Of a DNA stretch of 56,280 nucleotides, positions 46,474-54,597 are shown piece after piece. Under the pieces are notes generated by a model, which saw only the letters and a program-made list of their open reading frames with translations, was not told where the DNA came from and did not search any database. Positions within the stretch are counted from its first letter, which is position 1. Each line of letters starts with the position of its first letter. The position numbers and the translations under genes were made by a program. The DNA is taken from positions 1 through 56,280 of the forward strand of contig DAOTYB010000071.1 of NCBI GenBank assembly GCA_034435315.1. The letters are read 5' to 3'. The DNA is from VGOB01 sp034435315. GTDB lineage: Bacteria > Chloroflexota > Anaerolineae > UBA4142.

Positions 46474-48032
46474 TGCCCGACTGGATTTTGCTGCTACCAA
46501 TCATTTTTCCCGTCAGTGCTGCAATCATCCTTGCTCTACTAGTGCCGCGCGTTGACGTGGCGCGGCAAGCGGTGCTATGGCGCGGCGTGCTCCTCATCGA
46601 GATTGCGCTTGTGAATGTCGCGCCGGGTTCGCATCGCTGGGTTGTGACTGTGTGGGAGCGCACGGGATACACACTTGCGCTGCAACTGGACGGTGTCACA
46701 CAACTGGTTGTGCTGACGATGCTCGTCCTGTTTTTGGCGCGCGAACTGGTTGCGCCCGCGCGTGTTGATCTGCTCGTGCTGTTGGTGCTCGGTGCCGCGA
46801 TTCTCTTTGCCGCTGCCGATGGGCTTTTGATGCTGCTCGTGGCGTGGACGTTGCTTGACCTCGCGTTGTTTGTGTGGCGCTGGGCGCGCCAGATCGAACG
46901 CGAGAGCGCGTCGCACAGTCTGGCGTTGGGTTTGTTGACGGGAATGATGTTGTACGCGGGCGCGCTGATCGCGCGCGCGGATGGGGGAGTGTTGTTCGCG
47001 CTCGCGCTGTGGGCGCGATTGGGCTTGTTCCCCTTTCACACGCTCCTGCCCGCGCGCGGTGCGGACGAGTACGATGTGTGGGTGTCGCGCGGTATTCCGC
47101 TCCTTGCGGCTGCCAATGTGTGGCTGCACTGGGACGCGTTTCGCATCACTGCACCGTACACCTTGATTGGCATACTTGGCGGTGCAAGTTGGATCGTCAT
47201 CGCGCTGTGGATGTGGCGTACTGCGGATGCCACACGCGCGCTGGGGTTCGCTGCGATGCATGCGTTGACGTTCGTACCATTGAGCATCGCGCTGGGTGAT
47301 GAGGCAGGAGTCGCGCTGGCGTTATGGCAAACACTTGCTGTTGCGTTCGCGTTGTGCCTCGGGGAGATGGCACTGCGCTGGCGCGCGGAAACGCGCGTGA
47401 TTTTACCACGTTGGGTGGGAAGATTGGCGCTGGGCGCGCTGGCGGGTTTACCGCTCACGCCGGCGTTTCTGGGACGTATGGGGACCTACGTCGTCCTCGC
47501 CGAACGCGGCGAATGGTTGGTGCTGACATGGGTGTTCATCACGACGTTGAGTGTGTTCGCGCCGTTGTGGTACCGGCTGGGCACACTCACCGATAGCCCG
47601 ACGCGTGTGCCAACACGTGGCGAAAGGACTGGGGTGATTCTCGCGCTCGGCGCGTTTGGCGTGCTGGCGTTGGCGATGCCTTTCCTTACCCCTGCGTTGG
47701 GGATCGCCGAAGCAAGCGCGCGCGCACTCGAGCGGGTGATCTGGACGGATAACGCGTTCGGTGTTTGGCTGAGCGTGAGCGTTTTGCTGATACCGTTCCT
47801 CGGCGCGTTTTTCTTGCGCGCGTCGGCGCTGGCCGCTCCGCGCGCCAATGCGCTGGTGGCACGGCTCGCGCGCGCTGGCGATTTAGAGTGGTTCACGCGC
47901 GCGGTGACACGGGGCGGCTGGCGTCTGGGTGTCTTGGTACGGGACGCCTTTTCACTCACCGAAGAAAATCTGACGGTGTGGATTTTGTTTGCCGCGCTGT
48001 GGAGTGCTATCTTCATCGCGATTTCACGGTGA
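46473..48032 (+). CDS. Proton-channel-like membrane protein (divergent NuoL/M/N type)
   Basis: A 519-residue protein with about 13-14 predicted helices. WARLGLFPFHTLLPARGADEYDVWVSRG (about 195-222) resembles the conserved TM-7/8 region of the NuoN/NuoM/MrpD antiporter-like subunits, where GLFPFHxWLP carries the key His. An Ala/Leu-rich helix with LALGALAGLPLTPAFLGRMG (about 318-337) matches their second discontinuous helix (GLPLTAGFxGK). The conserved Lys there is replaced by Arg. It lies alone, with no nuo operon, after a pilin. Ion translocation is possible but unproven. ATG 46473 overlaps the pilin stop, so translation is coupled. Confidence 0.7.
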   Translation: MPDWILLLPIIFPVSAAIILALLVPRVDVARQAVLWRGVLLIEIALVNVAPGSHRWVVTVWERTGYTLALQLDGVTQLVVLTMLVLFLARELVAPARVDLLVLLVLGAAILFAAADGLLMLLVAWTLLDLALFVWRWARQIERESASHSLALGLLTGMMLYAGALIARADGGVLFALALWARLGLFPFHTLLPARGADEYDVWVSRGIPLLAAANVWLHWDAFRITAPYTLIGILGGASWIVIALWMWRTADATRALGFAAMHALTFVPLSIALGDEAGVALALWQTLAVAFALCLGEMALRWRAETRVILPRWVGRLALGALAGLPLTPAFLGRMGTYVVLAERGEWLVLTWVFITTLSVFAPLWYRLGTLTDSPTRVPTRGERTGVILALGAFGVLALAMPFLTPALGIAEASARALERVIWTDNAFGVWLSVSVLLIPFLGAFFLRASALAAPRANALVARLARAGDLEWFTRAVTRGGWRLGVLVRDAFSLTEENLTVWILFAALWSAIFIAISR

Positions 48033-48107
48033 CGGAACAATCGAGCGCGATCAATCGTCTATGGGGTAGCACAGGATCGCATTGTGCATTCGGCGGTCGG
48101 CGGCGGC

Positions 48108-48141
48108 GCAGCGTCGCAGGAAAACGGGAATGCGACGCTGC
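48108..48141. other. 11-bp inverted repeat before the SIMPL gene
   Basis: GCAGCGTCGCA (48108-48118) pairs exactly with 48131-48141 around a 12-nt A-rich loop. There is no T-run, so it is not a clear terminator; it lies 40 nt upstream of the SIMPL-protein ATG. Confidence 0.5.
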
Positions 48142-48181
48142 GTCCGAGTCTGTCGGCGGTCGTATCTTTGAAGGAGGTAAA

Positions 48182-48952
48182 ATGACCCGTCGTATCACTG
48201 TGGCGATTATCGCGATGGTGCTCGTCATCGTGAGCGCGCTGTTGTTTTATGTGGCAATGACACCGCGTCTTGCGCCGTCACCTGCCGATGCCGGCCTAGT
48301 GACTGCGAGCACACAACAGGTAACAATGGACACGAGTGGAATCTTTGTTTCGGGCACGGGAAAAGTGCGCATCACGCCGAATATCGCGACGGCGAACGTT
48401 GGTGTGGAAATCACGACCGCTACTCTCGCGGAGGCAACGAGTCAGGCGGACTCGAAAATGAATGCGATCATCACTCGCCTCAAAGGTCTGGGTATCGCCG
48501 AAAAGGACATTCAGACAACCAGTTACAACATTACGCCGCTCACGCAACAACCGCGCCCTGGCGTGACACCTGCAATTACCGGCTATCGCGTCCACAATCA
48601 ACTCAGCATCACGATTCGCAAAATCGAGGATGTGGGCAAAGTGCTGGATGCGGTAGTGGCGGCCGGCGCGAATAACGTCTATGGCCTTTCCTTCGGTATA
48701 GATGATCCAGCGCCGTATCAACAGCAAGCGCGTGCGGCAGCGATCAAAGCGGCACAGGACAAAGCCAGGCAACTGGCTCAGGCGGCGAATGTAACGCTCG
48801 GCAAGGTCATTTCGATTAGCGAAAGTGGCGCGGTGCCTGTGCCGATGGTCCGCACGGTTTCGGCGGTAATGTCGGGCGAAGGCACCGTACCGATTGAGAC
48901 CGGCGAGTTGGAGATTAGCGTGACGGTAGAAATGCGGTTTGCGATTCAATGA
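48182..48952 (+). CDS. SIMPL-domain (DUF541) exported protein
   Basis: A 256-residue protein. The N-terminal anchor RRITVAIIAMVLVIVSALLFYVAM (about 3-27) is an uncleaved signal or membrane helix. The SIMPL/BP26 domain fills residues about 50-256: GIFVSGTGKVRITPNIATANVGVE, then EKDIQTTSYNITPL, and ARQLAQAANVTLGKVISISES. Such proteins form oligomeric channel-like or oxidative-stress-related periplasmic/envelope structures. The start is fixed by GAAGGAGGTAAA. Not clearly co-transcribed with the upstream membrane protein (149-nt gap). A strong terminator follows. Confidence 0.9.
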   Translation: MTRRITVAIIAMVLVIVSALLFYVAMTPRLAPSPADAGLVTASTQQVTMDTSGIFVSGTGKVRITPNIATANVGVEITTATLAEATSQADSKMNAIITRLKGLGIAEKDIQTTSYNITPLTQQPRPGVTPAITGYRVHNQLSITIRKIEDVGKVLDAVVAAGANNVYGLSFGIDDPAPYQQQARAAAIKAAQDKARQLAQAANVTLGKVISISESGAVPVPMVRTVSAVMSGEGTVPIETGELEISVTVEMRFAIQ

Positions 48953-48993
48953 AACACACAAGGCGAGGGTTTTGTTCCTCGCCTTGTGTGTTT
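48952..48993 (+). terminator. Intrinsic terminator after the SIMPL gene
   Basis: AAACACACAAGGCGAGG (48952-48968) pairs perfectly with 48977-48993 and ends in TTTT. It overlaps the stop codon region. The design is the same as at 34639-34680. Confidence 0.88.
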
Positions 48994-49112
48994 TCAATTC
49001 ATCTGTTCCTTCTTATGAGTTGAATCCGCACGCTAGGCATTTGCGCTCACTCTGTGAGATGCGTGTAAGGTAAAAAAGGTTACACCACCGAAGTGCACCT
49101 GAATTATTCTCT

Positions 49113-49141
49113 TTGACGCAGCGCGCAAACTGTGCTATACT
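49113..49141 (+). promoter_or_regulatory. Promoter of the GntR-led catabolic operon
   Basis: TTGACG (49113-49118), a 17-bp spacer and TATACT (49136-49141). The predicted start is near 49148, directly before the palindromic candidate operator. Confidence 0.75.
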
Positions 49142-49150
49142 GAGAACAGC

Positions 49151-49168
49151 ATAATAATATATTATTAT
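49151..49168 (+). promoter_or_regulatory. 18-bp perfect palindrome, candidate GntR operator
   Basis: ATAATAATATATTATTAT is its own reverse complement and lies 3-20 nt after the predicted transcription start and 19 nt before the gntR ATG. AT-rich perfect dyads are rare in this GC-rich window. Autoregulation by the adjacent HutC-type protein is the simplest reading. Confidence 0.6.
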
Positions 49169-49187
49169 CTAGTCTTCTGGAGAACCG

Positions 49188-49910
49188 ATGCCTCCGCAGC
49201 GCTTTACCCCTCTGTATCGCTGGCTGGCAGAGACACTCCGCGAGGATTTTAGGCGCGGTGTGTACAAGCCGGGCGATCTCTTGCCCACCGAACGTGAGTT
49301 GACGCAACGCTACGGTCTCAGTAGCATCACCGTCAATCGCGCCATCAACGAGTTGGCGCGGGAAGGGTGGTTGTACCGCAAAGCCGGTAAAGGCACTTTT
49401 CTCAAGCGCGATCGCATCGAAGAGCGCTTGGGGCGCCTGACCTCGTTTGCTGAAGAGATGCAAAGCCGGCGCCTCGTTCCTCAGTACAAACTCCTCCGCG
49501 CGCACGCTGTCACCCCTCCCCTAGACATTGCGCGCGCGCTGCAAGTGAAACCTTCTGCGCAAGTGTTTTTAATCGAACGACTCCATTTGGCAAAGAACGA
49601 ACCGCTCGCGCTCGCGCGCGGCTATTGGCAGTACGACATTGGCGCGCAACTGGCGCAGCGCGACCTCAACAAGATTCCGCTCTACGAGACGGTGGAACGC
49701 GAGTTGGGCATTCCACTTTTGGAGGCGGACGAGTCCATCAGCGCGACGGACGCGGATGCGGAACTGGCGCGGCATCTGGAAATTCCGCGTCGCGCGCCAC
49801 TACTGTTGCAAGAACGCTTGACGTTTACAACCGAGATGCGCCCGGTGCATTTCACGCTGACGTACTTTCGGGCGGATCGCTACAAATACAAGATTCGGCT
49901 CTCACGATAA
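49188..49910 (+). CDS. GntR-family (HutC subfamily) transcription regulator
   Basis: A 240-residue regulator. The winged helix-turn-helix spans about 10-75 (FRRGVYKPGDLLPTERELTQRYGLSSITVNRAINELAREG, with the typical LPTERELTQRYG core). It is followed by a UTRA ligand-binding domain (about 90-235), with RLHLAKNEPLALARGYW, the conserved E/R..L pocket in ELGIPLLEADESI, and a final YRADRYKYKIRL-like end. HutC proteins usually repress until they bind a substrate or intermediate. It leads the TctCBA-UxaA-LarA genes on the same strand, so their substrate is the likely inducer. Confidence 0.92.
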   Translation: MPPQRFTPLYRWLAETLREDFRRGVYKPGDLLPTERELTQRYGLSSITVNRAINELAREGWLYRKAGKGTFLKRDRIEERLGRLTSFAEEMQSRRLVPQYKLLRAHAVTPPLDIARALQVKPSAQVFLIERLHLAKNEPLALARGYWQYDIGAQLAQRDLNKIPLYETVERELGIPLLEADESISATDADAELARHLEIPRRAPLLLQERLTFTTEMRPVHFTLTYFRADRYKYKIRLSR

Positions 49911-49943
49911 TCTTTTCAAATTCATTTCATCAAGGAGTGAAAA

Positions 49944-50912
49944 ATGAGAACCAAAATTTTGCTCGTCGTTCTGGGCTTGACGATCGTCGCGGTGCTGATT
50001 GCCGCGTGCGCGAGCGAGCCACCCAAACCCACCGAGGCGCCGTACCCGACCAAGCAGATCACCTACATGATTCCGTTTGATCCGGGCGGACAATCGGACC
50101 GCGAGGCGCGGCGGCAACAACCGTTCCTCGAAAAATCGCTGGGGCAAAAAGTGGTCATTGACTACAAGGTCGGCGGCGGCGGCGCGGTCGGCTGGGCAGA
50201 ACTGGTGCGCGCCAAACCGGACGGCTATTACATCGCCGGCATCAACCTGCCGCACATCATCTTGCAGCCGCTCCAGCAAGACACCGGCTACAAGACCGAA
50301 CAGATTTTGCCCGTGGTGTTCTTCCAACGCACGCCGTTGGGTCTGGCGGTGCCAGCGGACAGCCCGTACAAAACCGTAAAAGAATTCATTGACGCTGCCA
50401 AAGCCAAGCCCGGTGAAATCACTGTGGGCGGGTCGGGCACGTTCTCGGGTCATCACATCGCCACGTTGCGCTTGCAGAAACTCGCGGGCGTCAAGTTCAA
50501 CTACGTGCCGTTCACCGGCGCCGCGCCGCAAATGACCGCGGTGCTGGGTGGTCACGTCAACGCGGTGATCGCCAACTCGGACGATCTGGTCAAGTACAAG
50601 GACAAGTTGCGCGTGCTGGCAATGGCGGACGCGGATCGCTTTCCGCTCCTCGCTGATGTGCCGACGTTCAAAGAATCGGGCATTGATATGATCGAAGCGA
50701 TTGATCGCGGCGTCGGCGTTCCCGCCGGTACGCCCGATTACATCGTCAAAAAACTCGAAGCGGCGTTCCTCGAAATCGCCAAGAATCCCGATGTCATCGC
50801 GGATATGAAGAAGCAGGGCTTTGTCCCGCTGGCGATGGGCGCGGCAGAAAGTAAGGCGCACGTCGAAAAGATGCTCGCGACCTACAAAGAGTTAGTCAAG
50901 GACATCAAGTAA
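49944..50912 (+). CDS. tctC: Tripartite tricarboxylate transporter substrate-binding lipoprotein
   Basis: A 322-residue TctC/BugT-type binding protein. The signal peptide ends in a lipobox LIAAC (Cys22), followed by EPPKPTEAPYPTKQI. The Bug fold shows PFDPGGQSDREAR, the GGGGAVGW loop (about 75) that binds the carboxylate, GSGTFSGHH (about 160), and GVPAGTPDYIVKKLEAAF near the C terminus. It captures an organic acid outside the membrane and delivers it to TctAB. The ligand cannot be told from sequence; context suggests a hydroxy acid. GAAGGAGTG lies before the ATG. Confidence 0.93.
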   Translation: MRTKILLVVLGLTIVAVLIAACASEPPKPTEAPYPTKQITYMIPFDPGGQSDREARRQQPFLEKSLGQKVVIDYKVGGGGAVGWAELVRAKPDGYYIAGINLPHIILQPLQQDTGYKTEQILPVVFFQRTPLGLAVPADSPYKTVKEFIDAAKAKPGEITVGGSGTFSGHHIATLRLQKLAGVKFNYVPFTGAAPQMTAVLGGHVNAVIANSDDLVKYKDKLRVLAMADADRFPLLADVPTFKESGIDMIEAIDRGVGVPAGTPDYIVKKLEAAFLEIAKNPDVIADMKKQGFVPLAMGAAESKAHVEKMLATYKELVKDIK

Positions 50913-50915
50913 TAG

Positions 50916-50978
50916 TCGCCAAGTCGGATAGTCGGATAGTCCAATGGACTATTTGACTATCCGACTATGTGACTCGTT
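50916..50978. repeat. AGTCGGAT tract forming a hairpin between tctC and tctB
   Basis: AGTCGGATAGTCGGATAGTC (left) is complementary to GACTATCCGACT (right), with CCAATGGACTATTT in the middle. It lies in the mRNA between the binding protein and the membrane components. Confidence 0.75.
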
Positions 50979-50991
50979 GTGGAGGTGTGGC

Positions 50992-51459
50992 TTGCTCAAA
51001 ACCTTACGCGGAGGCGATACGGCGTCGGGAATTTTTCTCATCATCATCGGCGCGATCGCGCTGGCGGCATCTACGACGATTGCGGAGGGCGCGGGCGGTC
51101 GTCTGCATCCGCGCACGCTCCCTATGGCGATTGGCGCGCTCCTGGTCATCGGCGGCGCGTGGCTCATCGTCTACGCGCGCAGTCCGCAGTATCGCGACAA
51201 GGAGATTGACTGGCCCGATCGCGCGGGATGGCGCAACTGGGGTGTGGCACTTGTGATGATGGTGCTGTATGCCGCGCTGATGCCGGTGCTGGGATTCATC
51301 CTCACGACGTTCATCTTCGTTGTGACGTTCATCGGCTATTTTGGCAAATTCAAATTCTGGGTCGCGCTGGCGTGGGGATTTGGCACGGTCGCGTTCATCT
51401 ATCTGCTGTTCATTCGATTGTTGCAGATGGAATTCCCCGCTGGCGTGTTCGCACTTTGA
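50992..51459 (+). CDS. tctB: Tripartite tricarboxylate transporter small membrane subunit
   Basis: A 155-residue TctB protein with four predicted helices: IFLIIIGAIALAA, LPMAIGALLVIGGAW, WGVALVMMVLYAAL and FWVALAWGFGTVAFIYLLFI. The start is taken as TTG 50992, 6 nt after GGAGG. A longer frame from ATG 50944 would translate the repeat tract. It pairs with TctA as the small membrane component of the secondary transporter. It follows tctC by 79 nt because of the repeat and is 15 nt from tctA. Confidence 0.88.
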   Translation: MLKTLRGGDTASGIFLIIIGAIALAASTTIAEGAGGRLHPRTLPMAIGALLVIGGAWLIVYARSPQYRDKEIDWPDRAGWRNWGVALVMMVLYAALMPVLGFILTTFIFVVTFIGYFGKFKFWVALAWGFGTVAFIYLLFIRLLQMEFPAGVFAL

Positions 51460-51474
51460 TCGGAGGACAAGGCA

Positions 51475-52983
51475 ATGGATGCTTGGACTATGCTAGCGCA
51501 GGGCTTTGCCAGCGCACTCACTCCGATCAACTTGCTCTTTGCGCTGATCGGTTGCATTGCCGGCACACTGGTCGGCGTGTTGCCGGGTTTGGGACCGACC
51601 GCGGCGATTGCGATGTTGTTGCCGCTGACGACGATGCTGCCACCCGCGCCGGCAATCATCATGATGGCTGCCATCTACTATGGCGCGATGTACGGCGGCT
51701 CGACGACGGCGATCCTCGTCAACATTCCCGGCGAAGCGTCGTCTGTGCCGACCGCGATTGATGGCTATCAACTCAATCAACAAGGGCGCGGGGGACCTGC
51801 GCTCGGCATCTCGGCGATTACGTCGTTCGTCGCCGGAACGATCGGCGTGGTGGGGCTGACGTTTTTCGCGCCGCTCTTGTCCCAGGTGGCGCTCGCGTTC
51901 GGTCCGCCGGAATATTTCGCGCTCGCGTTCCTGGGTTTGTCGCTCATCATCAGTTTGTCCGGGCGCGCGCTCGTCAAAGGAATTCTCGCCGCGGCGTTCG
52001 GTTTGCTGACCGCGATAATCGGACTTGATCCGCTGACCGGCGTCGCGCGGCTGACGTTCGGACAACCATTGTTGATGGCGGGCATCGAGTTCGTGCCGAT
52101 CATTATGGGCTTGTTTGCCATCAGCGAAGTGTTGCTGAACGTCGAATCGTCGGTGCGCGGCATTTTGGCCGATCAGAAAATCGAGTGGCTGCCGTCGTGG
52201 CAAGACATCAAGGAAACATGGGGCGCAATGTTGCGTTCCGGTTTTCTCGGCTTTTTTATGGGCTTGATTCCCGGTTGTAGCCCCGCGGTCACATCGTTTA
52301 TGGCGTACGATCTGGAGCGCCGTGTGTCGAAACATCCGGAACGTTTCGGCAAGGGCGCGATGGACGCGGTCGCTGCCGTCGAAGGCGCGAATAACGCAAC
52401 GGCGAGTGGTGGATTCGTGCCGCTCTTCTCGTTCGGCATTCCGTCGGGACCCGCGCTGGCTGTGTTGCTGGGCGGTTTTATGATGTACGGCTTGCAACCG
52501 GGTCCGCGCTTGATGACGGAGCAACCGCAACTGTTGTGGACGATCATCGCGAGTATGTACATCGGCAATGTGATGTTGCTCGTCTTGAATCTGCCGCTCG
52601 TTGGAGTGTGGGCGCGGATGGCGCTCATTCCCTTTCCGATTCTCGGTCCGCTGATCGTCGCATTCACGTTCATCGGCGCGTATTCGCTGCGTTTCCAGAT
52701 GCTCGATATCTGGATCGTTTTGCTCTTTGGCGTGATTGGCTACTTGATGCGCAAGTTCGGTTTTCCAGTCGCGCCGATGGTGCTGGCGGCGGTGCTTGCC
52801 AAGATGCTGGAAACATCGTTGATGCAGTCGCTCGTGATTTCGCAGGGCTCGGCACTCATCTTTTTCACGCGCCCAATTTCGGTAGTGTTTATGCTCGTCG
52901 CGCTCTTTTTCATCGCGCGTGGAATCTGGTTGCAGGTGAAAACTCCGTCGGAAAATGTAGCGCTGGAGGAAAGTGACGTATAA
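51475..52983 (+). CDS. tctA: Tripartite tricarboxylate transporter large membrane subunit
   Basis: A 502-residue protein with about 11-12 helices. Signatures are GTLVGVLPGLGPTAAIAMLLPLT (about 30-52; first 14 residues typical), MYGGSTTAILVNIPGE (about 73-88) and GLIPGCSPAVTSFMAYDLERR with VEGANNATASGGFVPLFSFGIPSGP (about 262-330). These two glycine-rich re-entrant loops form the substrate site. It drives uptake of the TctC-bound acid using an ion gradient. GGAGGACAA lies before the ATG. Confidence 0.95.
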   Translation: MDAWTMLAQGFASALTPINLLFALIGCIAGTLVGVLPGLGPTAAIAMLLPLTTMLPPAPAIIMMAAIYYGAMYGGSTTAILVNIPGEASSVPTAIDGYQLNQQGRGGPALGISAITSFVAGTIGVVGLTFFAPLLSQVALAFGPPEYFALAFLGLSLIISLSGRALVKGILAAAFGLLTAIIGLDPLTGVARLTFGQPLLMAGIEFVPIIMGLFAISEVLLNVESSVRGILADQKIEWLPSWQDIKETWGAMLRSGFLGFFMGLIPGCSPAVTSFMAYDLERRVSKHPERFGKGAMDAVAAVEGANNATASGGFVPLFSFGIPSGPALAVLLGGFMMYGLQPGPRLMTEQPQLLWTIIASMYIGNVMLLVLNLPLVGVWARMALIPFPILGPLIVAFTFIGAYSLRFQMLDIWIVLLFGVIGYLMRKFGFPVAPMVLAAVLAKMLETSLMQSLVISQGSALIFFTRPISVVFMLVALFFIARGIWLQVKTPSENVALEESDV

Positions 52984-52985
52984 AT

Positions 52986-53058
52986 CAGACGAATGACGAA
53001 GGACGAATGACAAAGGATGAAAGGCGGACGCTTTCGTCGTTGGTTGTTCGTCCTTTGT
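52986..53058. repeat. GACGAATGACGAAGG tract with complementary arm
   Basis: The left half has GACGAAT, GACGAAG and GACAAAG units. The right half reads TTTCGTCGTTGG...TTCGTCCTTTGTC, complementary to it. It lies between tctA and the SAF-domain gene; a Shine-Dalgarno (AGGAGG) follows. Confidence 0.8.
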
Positions 53059-53077
53059 CAATCCAACAGGAGGTTGA

Positions 53078-53362
53078 ATGAAACACGCTATTCTGATGCA
53101 CGAACCGAATGACGATGTGGGGGTCGCCGTTCGCGATTTGAAGGCGGGCGAGGAGGTCAGCGCGGTGACGCTCGAAGGTCAACCCGTCGGCACGGTGAAA
53201 TTGGTGAACGATGTGCCGCTCGGGCACAAGGTCGCGATGAGAGACATTCCCGCTGGCAAAGATGTGCTCAAGTACAATCGTGTCATTGGCGTTGCTACAC
53301 AAGCCGCGCCGCGCGGCTCGCATGTGCACACGCACAATCTTAAAACCAAGAGGTGGAAATGA
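53078..53362 (+). CDS. UxaA-family lyase small subunit (SAF domain)
   Basis: A 94-residue SAF-domain protein, the separate N-terminal part of the altronate dehydratase/sulfo-lyase family. AVRDLKAGEEVS and VPLGHKVAMRDIPAGKDVLKYNRVIG form the SAF beta-clip. The C-terminal GSHVHTHNL is the family signature in which His residues approach the metal site of the large subunit. The size and pairing fit SuyA (sulfolactate sulfo-lyase alpha) or a small dehydratase subunit. AGGAGG precedes the ATG. It overlaps the large subunit by 4 nt (ATGA). Confidence 0.9.
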   Translation: MKHAILMHEPNDDVGVAVRDLKAGEEVSAVTLEGQPVGTVKLVNDVPLGHKVAMRDIPAGKDVLKYNRVIGVATQAAPRGSHVHTHNLKTKRWK

Positions 53363-54525
53363 TCAAGCCACAAGACCTCAAACTGCTCGGCTATCGGCGT
53401 CCCGATGGACGCTTTGGCGCGCGCAATCATGTCCTCATCATCCCGGTAGACGACATTTCGAACGCGGCGGCGGAAGGTGTGGCGCGCCTCATCAAAGGGA
53501 CGATGGCGTTGCCGCATCCGTACGGTCGCTTGCAATTCGGCGAAGATCTGGAGTTGACCTTCCGCACACTCGCGGGGCAGGGTCGCAATCCGAACTGCGC
53601 GGCGGCGGTCGTCATCGGCATCGAGCCGAACTGGACGAATCGCGTCGTCAAAGAAATCGAAAAGACCGGCAAGCCGGTCGCTGGCTTTAGCATTGAACGG
53701 GTCGGTGACTTGAAAACAATCGAAGCCGCGGCGCGCAAAGCGATGGAATTTGTGCAGTACGCGAGCGAACTCCAGCGTGAACCATTCACGGTCAAGGACC
53801 TGGTGATGTCCACCAAGTGCGGCGAATCGGACACGACCTCCGGGCTTGCGGCGAATCCAACCGTTGGGCGCGTGTTCGAACGACTGGCGGACGCGGGCGC
53901 CAAGTTGATCTTCGGCGAGACGACCGAGGTGACCGGCGGCGAAGACATCATCATGGAAAAATGCGTCACGCCGGAAGTCGCCGCTGCCTTCAAAGCCGCG
54001 TTCGACGATTATCAGCGTCTCATCGAAAGTCAGGGTGTTTCCTTGCTCGGCTCGCAACCGACCGAGGGAAACATTCGCGGTGGTCTCACGACGATCGAAG
54101 AAAAAGCGCTGGGCAACATCCAAAAAGCCGGGCGCTGCAAGATCGTTGACTTTTTAAAGCCAGCAGAAGAGCCGCGCAAACCCGGTTTGAGTTTTATGGA
54201 TTCATCGTCCGCAGCGGCGGAGATGGTGACGCTGTGCGCGGCGGCAGGTTCCATCGTGCATTACTTTCCGACCGGACAGGGCAACGTCATTGGTAACCCG
54301 GTGATTCCGGTCATCAAATTGTGCGCGAACCCGCTGACTGTTGCGACGATGAGCGAACACATTGACGTTGACTTGACGGGCTTGTTGCGCATCGAAATCA
54401 ATCTCGATCAAGCCGCTGATCTCGCGCTGCAAATGCTCGAACGCACCATCAATGGTCGCCTGACGGCGGCGGAAGCGTTGCGACACGAGGAGTTTGTGTT
54501 GACCAAGTTGTATCGGAGTGCGTGA
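53359..54525 (+). CDS. UxaA-family lyase large subunit
   Basis: A 388-residue protein of the UxaA/GarD/SuyB C-terminal family. It opens with LLGYRRPDGRFGARNHVLIIP (first half of the family hallmark). VMSTKCGESDTTSGLAANP (about 150-168) is the KCGxSDxxSG metal-site motif; DIIMEKCV (about 197) follows, and SSSAAAEMVTLCAAAGSIVHYFPTGQGNVIGNPVIPVIKLCANP (several motifs) closes the metal and substrate site. The family removes water or sulfite from hydroxy acids; length and split arrangement resemble SuyB, though altronate/arabinonate dehydratases are similar. With LarA next door a hydroxy acid is likely. Start ATG 53359 overlaps the SAF gene. Confidence 0.9.
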   Translation: MIKPQDLKLLGYRRPDGRFGARNHVLIIPVDDISNAAAEGVARLIKGTMALPHPYGRLQFGEDLELTFRTLAGQGRNPNCAAAVVIGIEPNWTNRVVKEIEKTGKPVAGFSIERVGDLKTIEAAARKAMEFVQYASELQREPFTVKDLVMSTKCGESDTTSGLAANPTVGRVFERLADAGAKLIFGETTEVTGGEDIIMEKCVTPEVAAAFKAAFDDYQRLIESQGVSLLGSQPTEGNIRGGLTTIEEKALGNIQKAGRCKIVDFLKPAEEPRKPGLSFMDSSSAAAEMVTLCAAAGSIVHYFPTGQGNVIGNPVIPVIKLCANPLTVATMSEHIDVDLTGLLRIEINLDQAADLALQMLERTINGRLTAAEALRHEEFVLTKLYRSA

Positions 54526-54586
54526 CGAACGACGAAGGACGAAAGACGAATGCTTTCGTCCTTCGTCATTGGTCTTTCGTCTCTCA
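54526..54586. repeat. GACGAAGGACGAAAG tract with hairpin arm
   Basis: GAACGACGAAGGACGAAAGA (left) and TTTCGTCCTTCGTC plus TCTTTCGTC (right) pair across ATGC. It lies between the lyase large subunit and larA-like gene and ends 2 bp before AGGAG. Confidence 0.8.
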
Positions 54587-54597
54587 CAGGAGTTCTT

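Noticed and set aside
51493..53061. 522-codon minus-strand frame opposite tctA
   Set aside because: Antisense shadow of a complete TctA; Arg/His/Gln-rich with no homology I recognise.
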